Source of the DNA: a virus
IMG/VR virus record: IMGVR_UViG_3300010389_000067
Coordinates: 1-32,692 of that record
Strand: one strand, 5' to 3'
Length of the DNA: 32,692 nt
This document shows positions 1-6,234 of this stretch, in pieces. The notes under the pieces were generated by a model. That model was given only the letters and a program-made list of their open reading frames with translations. It was not told where the DNA came from and ran no database searches. Both the position numbers and the translations under genes were made by a program. Position 1 is the stretch's first letter, and each line of letters starts with the position of its first letter.

Positions 1-23
1 TTCTGCGTGTTTCATATAATTGC

Positions 24-362
24 TCACGCTCTCACCCCCTCAATAAATGCCTCGTAGCCACCTGTCGTAGCCACGAAGCGGTGACACAACTCCTGCTCAG
101 TGCCGTATGTGGCTTCCCACGTCTTGCGTCCTGTGGCGTGGAATGCCACACCGTTCACACCGTTGCTATCGTGGTGACGCTCGCACAATGGCATTAGTTG
201 TTTATGGTTCTTACTGTCGCCAAGTCTTACGCCTACGTGATGCCCACACGTTCTGCCTCCACACTCGGCATTGCCAATCACACAAGGACACGTCTTGACG
301 TAGGCCATATATGCGCGTTCTTCTGGTGTAGGTGGACGCTTTTTGGTTCTACGCTTTTTCAC
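24..362 (-). CDS. Ref/DUF968-like HNH nuclease
   Basis: A 112-residue zinc-binding HNH-type nuclease. After a very basic N-terminus it shows Cys25/Cys27, Cys34 and Cys39, the HH pair at 41-42, the PLC-x2-HH core at 58-64 and a late His75. This is the layout of the phage P1 Ref/DUF968 group, whose members are small single-domain endonucleases linked to recombination. The GTG start at 362 overlaps the preceding stop as GTGA, so it is the last seen gene of a tightly coupled chain running down from the helicase-methyltransferase. Its role here (recombination, packaging or host DNA degradation) is inference. The cysteine pattern makes a zinc-bound HNH fold quite secure, the exact subfamily less so. 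Confidence 0.7.
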   Translation of the reverse strand: MKKRRTKKRPPTPEERAYMAYVKTCPCVIGNAECGGRTCGHHVGVRLGDSKNHKQLMPLCERHHDSNGVNGVAFHATGRKTWEATYGTEQELCHRFVATTGGYEAFIEGVRA

Positions 363-616
363 GCTACCGCTACCCGGTGCCTACGATATTGCACAACACA
401 CGCACGGCGTTGACTGTCCTGGTATTCTGCGTCTTGGAATTTGTTAGGTGACACCGTTGGCACCCCACTTTGAGCGGCGCGCAATATCTGGTGCGCATCC
501 TGATATGTGATGCCTTGCACTTTGGCATATGCCTGCACTGCTCTGCGAACAAGGCCCCTGTCCATTACACCACCACCACTGTTCACCTTATAATCAATCC
601 ACATATCGAGCCTCAT
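359..616 (-). CDS. Small unknown protein, 85 aa
   Basis: The open frame extends back to an ATG at 676, but the ATG at 616 overlaps the stop of the preceding gene as ATGA, exactly like the junctions on either side, so 616 is taken as the start. The product begins MRLDMWIDYKV and has a short helical centre (residues about 20-45, RRAVQAYAKVQGITYQDAHQ) followed by a basic tail. I recognise no domain or motif. It lies between another small unknown and the Ref-like nuclease. Confidence 0.6.
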   Translation of the reverse strand: MRLDMWIDYKVNSGGGVMDRGLVRRAVQAYAKVQGITYQDAHQILRAAQSGVPTVSPNKFQDAEYQDSQRRACVVQYRRHRVAVA

Positions 617-759
617 TCTATCACGCCCTCCTGACGTAAACGCTGAATAACACTGTCCGCGTGACGCAATGCCCATTCACGGTCTTCCAGTGGCAACGAC
701 TCCCACACCATTCTGGCATTCTCTTGCGCGTCAATACGTTCTTTGTCTCGTTTTCTCAT
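613..759 (-). CDS. Small unknown protein, 48 aa
   Basis: A short gene of 48 codons starting with ATG at 759, which overlaps the preceding stop as ATGA, and ending in a TGA that overlaps the next ATG at 616 in the same way. The product (MRKRDKERIDAQENARM...) is charged and predicted mostly helical, with the aromatic stretch MVWESLPLEDREWAL. The two four-base junctions, together with the gap that would otherwise be left, are the main support. The function is unknown; similar short charged helical proteins are common in phage early regions. Confidence 0.6.
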   Translation of the reverse strand: MRKRDKERIDAQENARMVWESLPLEDREWALRHADSVIQRLRQEGVIE

Positions 760-959
760 TCCATACCCCTATTGATGTAAACAATGTCTGGTTTGTGATA
801 ATCGCTAAACAATGCCACCTTGTAATGACTACGTGCAAAGTGCGACATTGCCTGCTCTGCATTCGTGGAGAACCGTTCACTGTGTATCACCTCGTCCATT
901 TCGCGCAGCAGCTCGGCATTACTGCCTGCTGTCTTGCGCCCGTAAATTCTCACCTTCAC
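756..959 (-). CDS. Small unknown protein, 67 aa
   Basis: GTG start at 959 overlapping the previous stop as GTGA. The 67-residue product reads as a compact alpha/beta protein: a beta strand at MKVRIYG, a helix with NAELLREMDEVI, a second helix NAEQAMSHFARS and a strand KVALFSDY. No catalytic motif is visible and I do not recognise the family. It is translationally coupled to its neighbours in the chain downstream of the helicase-methyltransferase. Confidence 0.6.
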   Translation of the reverse strand: MKVRIYGRKTAGSNAELLREMDEVIHSERFSTNAEQAMSHFARSHYKVALFSDYHKPDIVYINRGME

Positions 960-1264
960 CGCAATTCTCCCACTCTCAGCATACGCTCACGCTCCATCGC
1001 GTAATACCTGCGCAGTGCTATCTCCATACGCTCTACTTCTTCATTGCTCATTGCACTCGGCTTGCTCTTGATATACACGCGATCACCGTTGCCGAAGCGC
1101 CACCAGTGTATGCCGTCACGCTCACCGTCATAGAACACCTGTGAGCCACGATAACCGTCTGCACGTACCCACCAGTATGCTTCAGCACGTAAATCTTGTG
1201 GTATGTGGGAACGAGCAAGGTCTATGGCGGAAATGCCTATAAAATCATTGGCGATAATGCTCAT
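956..1264 (-). CDS. Unknown protein, 102 aa
   Basis: The frame is open back to 1459, but that part runs antiparallel in frame over the well-supported DUF4406 gene and is rich in Cys and aromatic residues, so it is not coding. The first sensible start is the ATG at 1264, giving a 20-nt overlap with the DUF4406 gene. The product has a helix (FIGISAIDLARSHIP), a Trp/Tyr-rich beta part (AYWWVRADGYRGSQVF, GIHWWRFGNGDRVYIKS) and a charged C-terminal helix (SNEEVERMEIALRRYYAMERER). I do not recognise it. Confidence 0.6.
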   Translation of the reverse strand: MSIIANDFIGISAIDLARSHIPQDLRAEAYWWVRADGYRGSQVFYDGERDGIHWWRFGNGDRVYIKSKPSAMSNEEVERMEIALRRYYAMERERMLRVGELR

Positions 1265-1580
1265 ACACAGCCTGTGCAGTTCTAAACACTGGGATGCATA
1301 ACGATTCTGCCTTGCGCACTTCTCGATCTGCGCCAGCACTCTCGCCCGGCAATCGCAATACACAATCACACATCGGCAAAAATGCCAAATCAACAGCCAT
1401 CCAATCTTCATATTGACGAGGTTGGTGTAAGTGCAAAAAATGCGATAACAATGGCGCATAGGGAGAAATCCCCAAATCCATCAGCTCGTGTGCCGCCACA
1501 ATCTGAGCACGCACATTCTCTGCCGTGTCACCAATAGTATATGGCGATGCGATATAGCACTTCACACTCCACAATGCCAT
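1245..1580 (-). CDS. DUF4406 / nucleoside 2-deoxyribosyltransferase-like protein
   Basis: A 111-residue Rossmann-like protein of the nucleoside 2-deoxyribosyltransferase superfamily. It has the N-terminal strand and loop YIASPYT (residues 9-15), the helix ENVRAQIVAAHELMDLG, the stretch YAPLLSHF, and the C-terminal LRLPGESAGADREVRKAESL (76-94), which in relatives binds the nucleotide and carries the Glu nucleophile region. Phage members are thought to act in nucleotide salvage or modification, but few have been tested. The ATG at 1580 shares one base with the stop of the helicase-methyltransferase (TAATG), so the two are translationally coupled. A link to modified DNA is possible but is inference. 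Confidence 0.75.
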   Translation of the reverse strand: MALWSVKCYIASPYTIGDTAENVRAQIVAAHELMDLGISPYAPLLSHFLHLHQPRQYEDWMAVDLAFLPMCDCVLRLPGESAGADREVRKAESLCIPVFRTAQAVYEHYRQ

Positions 1581-3841
1581 TATACCACCTCCGCGAACAA
1601 CTCAGGCGTTTGAACGATTTCCTCAGCCGATTTGAGATTGCGCACGGCAGAATCGAAATACGACCGCTTCAACTCGATGCCAACAAAACGACGATTCAAT
1701 TGGATAGACTTAAACCCTTCAGATCCAACACCCGCAAAAGGAGAAAAAACCAGATCGCCCGGTGCGCTCCACAATTTCACGGCACGCTCAATGACACCCA
1801 ACTGCAATGGACACAAATGCCGTTCATCGTCCGTTTCGCGTGCCTGCCGAACATTTAAAACATCAGTCTCACGAATACCGCCGGGATAGTCGGGCGTTTC
1901 CCGATACCATACAGGTGCAGCCCACTCAATCCATTCCTCTTGCGTTATCCAGCCATCGCCTGCGCCATACTTCTTGCTGATCCCTGCTGTAATAGGACGA
2001 GGATTGTCGCCGGGTTTGCGAAATTGCAAGAGGTAATCAGCCAATGCCATATGCATATGCGAGCTGTCATTTGCCAGCGTCTTGAACAATAGCCCTCGGT
2101 CTTTAGTGCGAATGGCTTTGAGTTGTGGGCATTTGTCAATGCAGACCTCACCGTAATAAATCCATCCCGCCTCTTGCATTGCCTCGATGGTTTTGCCTCG
2201 AAAGTCTTTGATGCCGATATACCCATCAGTGCCTTTAAACGCTACGGCCTGTGTTAAGTGCATCGCGCAAGACCGCCCCGGCATCGTAATTCGCATCAAG
2301 TCTTTCATTAAAAACTTGAAGTGCTCAATCATCTCATCGAATGATTGGGCATTGCCCATATCGCGTGCAGAATTGGTGTAGGCATACATTGACGGGAATG
2401 GAGGCGAAAACACCGACAACCCAACGCTATCGGTTTCAATTTCTTTGATGCGGTCGCAAGAGTCTCCCAACATCAGATGCCACCCCTTGCCGTATTCGTC
2501 GTCGGTCTGGTATTCCATTTCATCTCTACGTGTGTTTTGGATTTGCACGTTTAACCCTCTCATTTCTCGCACAATAGAGCGTATCATTTCATTGGCCTGT
2601 TTTTCTTTGCGCTGGATGTTGCGCACAACTGCGCCCTCTGTTTGTGCGGTAATAATGTGGACATTGACATCTTGTTTTTGGCCGAACCGCCAACACCGAC
2701 GGATAGCCTGATAAGTCTGCTCGAATGAATCGGAAAGCCCCACAAATGCAATGTTGTGGCAGTGCTGCCAGTTCATCCCAAATCCACAGATAGTTGGTTT
2801 GCTTATAAGGACGCGCACCTCACCACGGGTAAAAGCCATCAAAGACTTTTCTTTGTGTTCGTTGCTGTCAGAGCCTTTGACTTCCACCGCATCAGGTATA
2901 GCCTTCTTGAGTGCTTCGGATTCGCTGTTGAGGTTGCACCATATCAACCACGCATCATCATTACCGTTCACCATCTCAGCGCACCGGGCCACACGGTCTT
3001 GCAGGCTGTCTTTGCGTGCCTCTCTGCGCTCGTTCAATGTCTGTGCTTCCATCGGAAAGAGCGTATGCAGATTATCAAGTTGAACGTGGACAGTGTCTTG
3101 ATGCATTTTTAGTTCGGGCAGGTCAAAGCCTTCATCGGAAAATCCCAAATCAGATGGCTTTTGCAATGCCACAGACCAAGACGCCATCCACTTCCAAAAG
3201 TCCTGCCGCGCGTGGCCTTTCAGTCGCCATTTGTGAGTTGTGTTGCCATCCTGCGTGAAGAACAGCGCAATGATCTCCTTGCTTTTCATCACTTCTAAAA
3301 ACTCTGCGTGATTGGTCAATTCAATCAAGTCATTGGGAGCTGGTGTTGCGGTGCAGGCCAAGCGGTAGTTGATCTCTTTGGCAAAGTCAGTAATGTCCTT
3401 GCGATATTTACCGTCAAATGATTTCAATATGCTGGACTCATCAAGAACGATTGCGCCAAAATCATCTGCATTGTAATGATGGAGCCGTTCATAATTCGTA
3501 ACATTGATACCACTTTTCACATCTGCCCCAGTCCGACACAGATTGACTGGTATGCCAAACTTCTCACCCTCAATTAAAAACTGCTGACCAACTGCCAATG
3601 GCGTGAGTATGAGCACGTTTTGATTTGTTTGCTTATGGATCTGATTTCCCCACTCTAATGCCATCAATGCTTTGCCCATACCGCAATCTGCAAATATCGC
3701 AGCACGTCCACGCTTGAGTGCCCACGTCACAATTTTGTGTTGAAAATCAAACAATGAAGGGTTGATGTTCTCTGCCACAACATCAAATCCCACATCTTCA
3801 GTTTTGATACGTTTTGATTCTAAAAATTCTTGATAACTCAA
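1580..3841 (-). CDS. SNF2-type helicase / DNA methyltransferase fusion
   Basis: A two-domain protein of 753 residues. The N-terminal SF2/SNF2 ATPase has a Walker A DCGMGK at 52-57, the DESS box at 134-137, TATP at 164-167 and motif VI QAIRRCWRFGQ at 378-388. The C-terminal half is a beta-class N4-cytosine/N6-adenine methyltransferase: catalytic SPPF at 479-482 precedes the SAM-binding FSPFAGVGSEG at 699-709, an order typical of PF01555. Such fusions occur in phages and prophages and may methylate phage DNA while translocating, but the target base is unknown. The residue after the Walker A lysine is Ala58, not Thr/Ser. The start chosen is a TTG at 3841, 7 nt after GGAGG within GGAGGTGG; it gives LSYQEFL, the usual beginning of the family. 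A TTG at 3928 is the alternative. Confidence 0.85.
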   Translation of the reverse strand: MSYQEFLESKRIKTEDVGFDVVAENINPSLFDFQHKIVTWALKRGRAAIFADCGMGKALMALEWGNQIHKQTNQNVLILTPLAVGQQFLIEGEKFGIPVNLCRTGADVKSGINVTNYERLHHYNADDFGAIVLDESSILKSFDGKYRKDITDFAKEINYRLACTATPAPNDLIELTNHAEFLEVMKSKEIIALFFTQDGNTTHKWRLKGHARQDFWKWMASWSVALQKPSDLGFSDEGFDLPELKMHQDTVHVQLDNLHTLFPMEAQTLNERREARKDSLQDRVARCAEMVNGNDDAWLIWCNLNSESEALKKAIPDAVEVKGSDSNEHKEKSLMAFTRGEVRVLISKPTICGFGMNWQHCHNIAFVGLSDSFEQTYQAIRRCWRFGQKQDVNVHIITAQTEGAVVRNIQRKEKQANEMIRSIVREMRGLNVQIQNTRRDEMEYQTDDEYGKGWHLMLGDSCDRIKEIETDSVGLSVFSPPFPSMYAYTNSARDMGNAQSFDEMIEHFKFLMKDLMRITMPGRSCAMHLTQAVAFKGTDGYIGIKDFRGKTIEAMQEAGWIYYGEVCIDKCPQLKAIRTKDRGLLFKTLANDSSHMHMALADYLLQFRKPGDNPRPITAGISKKYGAGDGWITQEEWIEWAAPVWYRETPDYPGGIRETDVLNVRQARETDDERHLCPLQLGVIERAVKLWSAPGDLVFSPFAGVGSEGFKSIQLNRRFVGIELKRSYFDSAVRNLKSAEEIVQTPELFAEVV

Positions 3842-3929
3842 TTTACCACCTCCATAGTTTTTGATTACGTACTCCCATCGTAGTTTGGATGAATGCAACC
3901 TAACACCGTTCAAGCTCCAAATCTTCAAC

Positions 3930-3999
3930 CTCTGGCTCCGGGGTAGAGTTACCCCCCTATTATCCCCCCAGTAAAAATATTACCAGAGAGTCTACCCCG
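3930..3999 (-). promoter_or_regulatory. Interlocked inverted repeats in the leader of the methyltransferase gene
   Basis: Read on the minus strand, CGGGGTAGA (3999-3991) pairs with TCTACCCCG (3947-3939), and CTCTGG (3988-3983) pairs with CCAGAG (3935-3930). The two stems cross each other, so an RNA would form an H-type pseudoknot or switch between two folds. The loop holds two runs of six G (TGGGGGGATAATAGGGGGG). It lies about 90 nt upstream of the preferred start of the helicase-methyltransferase and abuts the alternative TTG at 3928. A role in controlling translation of that gene is inference; no known riboswitch class was recognised. Confidence 0.4.
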
Positions 4000-4500
4000 T
4001 ATGCCGTCGGCAGTTAGTTTCTCGCCGTCACAGTGCAGGCCATCTGCTCACTTACCCCTTACCTGCGCTGACTGCCTGAGTAAGTGCGCCTCCTGTGGGC
4101 TTCCACCACAGGCAAAGTGCTTGTTCTCGCACCGATTAATTGCGCCCTGCTCAACGCCTACGCTTCTGAGCCATCACCCCGAACCACTTCGCTGTAATGG
4201 TGTATGCCCCCAATCAGCTTATCACGGATTTTGCATACATTGCGTGTCGTGGTCTAACGTGCCTGTGTTCACAGGAGAACGCATATTCAATTTTTACTTC
4301 GGTGTGCTTGTTTGCCTCGGTTCAACCCCCGCAGGTGGTGAACACTCAAAAGGTGACCGCACAAAAGGCGTAAAAAATTCGTTGCCAATAAACTTGAGCT
4401 TGCTTACCTTGCGCGTGTGGCCCAGCTATGCTGAGTCACGTTGCTGGCGGTATCGGCAACTCTCGCAAAGTATCCCGATACCGCTATATTTTTGCCCAAT
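4000..4500. other. Gene-free stretch with many short hairpins
   Basis: About 500 nt with no convincing gene on either strand, in a genome that otherwise overlaps its genes. The minus strand has only frames of about 30 codons or fewer, without good ribosome binding sites. The plus strand has one long frame, judged spurious. Several short inverted repeats occur, for example CTGTGG/CCACAG near 4093-4112, CCTGTG/CACAGG near 4262-4275, and the strong hairpin at 4447-4484. No tRNA, tmRNA, group I or group II intron signature was found. It could be a structured RNA, a long 5' leader or an origin region. Confidence 0.4.
4447..4484 (-). repeat. Perfect 10-bp inverted repeat (hairpin)
   Basis: GCGGTATCGG at 4447-4456 is the exact reverse complement of CCGATACCGC at 4475-4484, with an 18-nt loop. 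There is no T-tract on either side, so it is not a standard terminator. It lies 17 nt beyond the U-tract of the putative RNA at 4501-4640. Confidence 0.5.
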
Positions 4501-4640
4501 AAAAAAGGCGGTTCTACGCGACCACAATCACCAGCCGACACAGGGTCATTTGGGGAAAGCACCCGATTGGATACGGGTGACGTAAAACCGCCATTAACAG
4601 GCAGAAAAAAACCTGTGTCTGGTGCTTGTGATTGTGGTCG
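4501..4640 (-). ncRNA. Candidate structured ncRNA or attenuator ending in U6
   Basis: Read on the minus strand from about 4640, CGACCACAATCAC (4640-4628) pairs perfectly over 13 bp with 4531-4519, and GACACAGG (4619-4612) pairs with 4544-4537, making one long arm. In its loop, GGCGGTTTTACG (4592-4581) pairs over all 12 positions (one G-U) with CGTAGAACCGCC (4518-4507), which begins directly after the long arm and is followed by TTTTTT (4506-4501). A small hairpin CACCCG/CGGGTG (4579-4560) and an alternative ACAGG/CCTGT hairpin (4616-4597) sit inside. The stems cross, giving a pseudoknot with coaxially adjacent helices, or else a terminator/antiterminator switch. The likely transcription start predicted from the promoter at 4647-4675 falls at the first paired base. 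Confidence 0.5.
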
Positions 4641-4646
4641 TGGGTA

Positions 4647-4675
4647 AAGATACAAGGTAAACGCGCTCAAGTCAA
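4647..4675 (-). promoter_or_regulatory. Sigma70-like promoter
   Basis: TTGACT (4675-4670, 5 of 6 consensus bases), a 17-bp spacer and TATCTT (4652-4647, 4 of 6), pointing left. It starts 4 nt after the stop of the 82-aa gene, so it can only serve what lies downstream: the structured RNA at 4501-4640 and, by read-through, the helicase-methyltransferase. The predicted transcription start is near 4640. Confidence 0.5.
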
Positions 4676-4679
4676 CACC

Positions 4680-4928
4680 TCAATAACTAAAATTTGGCTT
4701 GCTACTATCCCAACTGCTATTCCCTATCACCTCTGCTGTCTCCAACTCTGGACGCTCACTTACAAACGCTTCTATCTCAGCTTGGCTATACACACGCAAG
4801 CTGTATTCTGCTTCTAAGGCACGAACTGCTCGCTTGCTACGCGGTGCCTTGCTCAGTAGCTCGTTGCGCCTGTTGCGCATCTTCTGTGCGGTAGGTGACA
4901 GCTTTGGCACCTTGAATTGTCGCATCAT
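4680..4928 (-). CDS. Unknown basic protein, 82 aa
   Basis: Starts with ATG at 4928 (or the next ATG at 4925), 4 nt after the HNH gene stop, with AAAGG upstream inside that gene's end. The frame is open back to 4985 but that part overlaps the HNH gene. The product has a basic helical centre (PTAQKMRNRRNELLSKAPRS, then KRAVRALEAEYSLRVY) suggesting nucleic-acid binding, then an acidic C-terminus (SERPELETAEVIGNSSWDSS). I do not recognise the family. It is the last gene before the non-coding stretch. Confidence 0.55.
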   Translation of the reverse strand: MMRQFKVPKLSPTAQKMRNRRNELLSKAPRSKRAVRALEAEYSLRVYSQAEIEAFVSERPELETAEVIGNSSWDSSKPNFSY

Positions 4929-4932
4929 TGTA

Positions 4933-5262
4933 TCAACCTTTCCCGTGAACTTTTCTGTGACACCGAGAGCACAAGAGAACACCATCGCGTATCACATCTT
5001 CTTCAAAAAGCGTTCTGTAATGAACGTGGTGAAACGTCAGGCTTTTCTTGCTTGGGCATAACTGGCACTTGCCGTGTATCGCTATGGCGGTGTCTTTGAG
5101 GCGTTGGAAGTGTTCCGTCTTCTCATACTTGCGCCTCAACTTCTCAGGTGGTGCGGTCTTGCACTTTGCCAGATCGTGAGCATCGCCAACGGTTAGCCCC
5201 TGCTTGAATGGATTTGATTCTACTTTGCAGTTCCAGGCGTTGATTTGGTCTGCAATGTTCAT
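4933..5262 (-). CDS. HNH endonuclease
   Basis: A 109-residue HNH nuclease with zinc-finger ligands. Cys66-x2-Cys69 (CQLC) and Cys98-x2-Cys101 (CSRC) form the structural zinc site; the active-site segment is FHHVHY at 77-82, ending with CHRKVHG at 101-107. The N-terminal 60 residues are helical and may bind DNA. Free-standing small HNH proteins in phages act as nicking or homing enzymes or in packaging. This one lies among recombination and nuclease genes rather than beside the terminase, so a packaging role is less likely. The ATG at 5262 overlaps the preceding stop (ATGA). Confidence 0.8.
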   Translation of the reverse strand: MNIADQINAWNCKVESNPFKQGLTVGDAHDLAKCKTAPPEKLRRKYEKTEHFQRLKDTAIAIHGKCQLCPSKKSLTFHHVHYRTLFEEDVIRDGVLLCSRCHRKVHGKG

Positions 5263-5486
5263 CGCGTTGGATTCTTTCCAAAATCAAGGCCAATCAATCG
5301 CCCGTTTGCAGACTTTATTGGTCGCGCTAAGTTCTGCCTAAACACTTCACCACAACGAGTGCAACGCCCTTGTATATATTGCCGTCCAGCTTCATCCTCA
5401 CGCTCATACACTCTGCTTCTAAATGAACCAGGTTCTCTATCAAATTTTATAGCGTGTCCTAAAAACCATCTACAAATAAATCTCAC
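5259..5486 (-). CDS. DUF1660-like small zinc protein
   Basis: A 75-residue protein beginning MRFICRWFLGHAIKF with a later CTRCGEVF, which resembles the small phage and prophage proteins of the DUF1660 type (Cys near the N-terminus, a GH, then a C-x2-C-G turn). The C-terminal 25 residues are polar. Its function is unknown in the family. GTG start at 5486 with GGGAGGG upstream and a four-base overlap (GTGA) with the preceding nuclease-like gene. Family assignment is tentative. Confidence 0.55.
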   Translation of the reverse strand: MRFICRWFLGHAIKFDREPGSFRSRVYEREDEAGRQYIQGRCTRCGEVFRQNLARPIKSANGRLIGLDFGKNPTR

Positions 5487-5923
5487 AGCACCCTCCCGTG
5501 TTCATTCGCCAACAATACGCAATCCTTCAGCACCTTGCTCTTGTTCACCTCTGATACCTGTGCGCTCTTGTTCGTGCGCTCTATCGGTATGATTGGCTCA
5601 CCTGCATTATCAGTAACCGTCCAACACATTGTAGCATCTGCCAGTTCCACAATCACCACAAACGGCACACCCAATGCCAATGACGCATTAATGCCAGATT
5701 GGTATTTGCTCCACTCAATCAGTGTGCTACCATATTGCTCTTGGCGTGCCATTCCAAACTTGCGCTTTTTAATCTCTGCAACTGCTCGCAACCGATTGCC
5801 CACAGTGAACACCATATCAAGGCGTGCGTGTTCTGAGCCCGTCTTGATTGCTGTGAGTGCAGGAAACATCTGGCACAATGTCTGTGCTGTGGCTTGCTCG
5901 CCTGCTGTGGTAAATGGTGTCAC
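5483..5923 (-). CDS. PD-(D/E)XK-like nuclease
   Basis: A 146-residue protein with the signature of the restriction-endonuclease fold: Asp36 in RLDMVF, then AEIKKRK where Glu50-x-Lys52 supply the rest of the D...E-x-K active site. An N-terminal helix (EQATAQTLCQMF) precedes the core and a strand VPFVVIVEL follows, as in VRR-NUC and HJR-type folds. It may process recombination intermediates or cut host DNA. GTG start at 5923 with AAGGAG five bases upstream. The motif is clear, but the substrate cannot be told. Confidence 0.55.
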   Translation of the reverse strand: MTPFTTAGEQATAQTLCQMFPALTAIKTGSEHARLDMVFTVGNRLRAVAEIKKRKFGMARQEQYGSTLIEWSKYQSGINASLALGVPFVVIVELADATMCWTVTDNAGEPIIPIERTNKSAQVSEVNKSKVLKDCVLLANEHGRVL

Positions 5924-5935
5924 GATTGCTCCTTG

Positions 5936-6121
5936 TTATTTTGCAACTACATTGTCCAAACCATAGGGACTCTCGGCAATGCGTTCTTTGATTTCATCCA
6001 TCAAAGACGCGGTAGGGAAGCATCCAAGCACTTCAGCAAGTCCATATTTCTCAACTAATGCACAAATTTCATCCGCTGCATCATCGTTGCAGTATGTGGT
6101 GTTAAGCTTAACTTTTGCCAT
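5936..6121 (-). CDS. Small unknown protein, 61 aa
   Basis: Frame open to 6232, but the ATG at 6121 has AAGGAG seven bases upstream and lies after a strong hairpin, so it is the likely start (MAKVKLNTTYCNDDAADEI...). The product is acidic and helical, with no recognised motif. The leader of this gene holds two inverted repeats (6139-6184 and 6190-6232), so it may be individually controlled. Confidence 0.6.
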   Translation of the reverse strand: MAKVKLNTTYCNDDAADEICALVEKYGLAEVLGCFPTASLMDEIKERIAESPYGLDNVVAK

Positions 6122-6138
6122 TGCATTGCTCCTTAAAT

Positions 6139-6184
6139 GCTCGGTGGGTATGGGAGCGTTTCCTTTCTCATATACCCACCGAGC
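6139..6184 (-). repeat. Perfect 13-bp inverted repeat before a ribosome binding site
   Basis: GCTCGGTGGGTAT (6184-6172 on the minus strand) pairs without mismatch with 6151-6139, leaving a 20-nt loop. It ends 4 nt before the AAGGAG of the 61-aa gene. No T-tract follows on the minus strand, so it is not a standard terminator. It may be an RNA stability or translation control element, or a DNA operator. Confidence 0.5.
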
Positions 6185-6189
6185 GTTGT

Positions 6190-6232
6190 GTGCGGTTGTC
6201 ATATGGCCTACGGTTAAGTAAGTCCACCGCAC
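6190..6232 (-). promoter_or_regulatory. 7-bp inverted repeat and weak promoter
   Basis: GTGCGGT (6232-6226) pairs with ACCGCAC (6196-6190) directly after the stop of the HTH gene. Within it lies a weak sigma70-like pair, TGGACT (6226-6221) and TATGAC (6203-6198) with a 17-bp spacer, four of six consensus bases each. The promoter call is low confidence. Confidence 0.25.
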
Positions 6233-6234
6233 GT

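Noticed and set aside
1265-1459. N-terminal extension of the 102-aa protein
   Set aside because: It overlaps the well-supported DUF4406 gene and has the Cys-rich composition of a shadow frame.
3842-3928. Longer N-terminus of the helicase-methyltransferase from TTG 3928
   Set aside because: GGAG lies upstream, but the family usually starts at the (M/L)SYQEFL point and the site at 3841 has a stronger GGAGGTGG. Kept as an alternative.
4321-4345. Possible T-arm of a tRNA or tmRNA (GGTTCAACCCC)
   Set aside because: The flanking bases do not form a five-pair stem and no acceptor or anticodon arm can be built.
4001-4585. Plus-strand frame of 194 codons with paired cysteines in the gene-free stretch
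   Set aside because: It runs against every other gene, has no ribosome site, an odd Ser/Pro/His/Cys-rich composition, and passes through the strong RNA stems.
4404-4670. Minus-strand frame of 88 codons across the structured RNA
   Set aside because: TTG start without a ribosome site, located within the proposed promoter spacer; no domain likeness.
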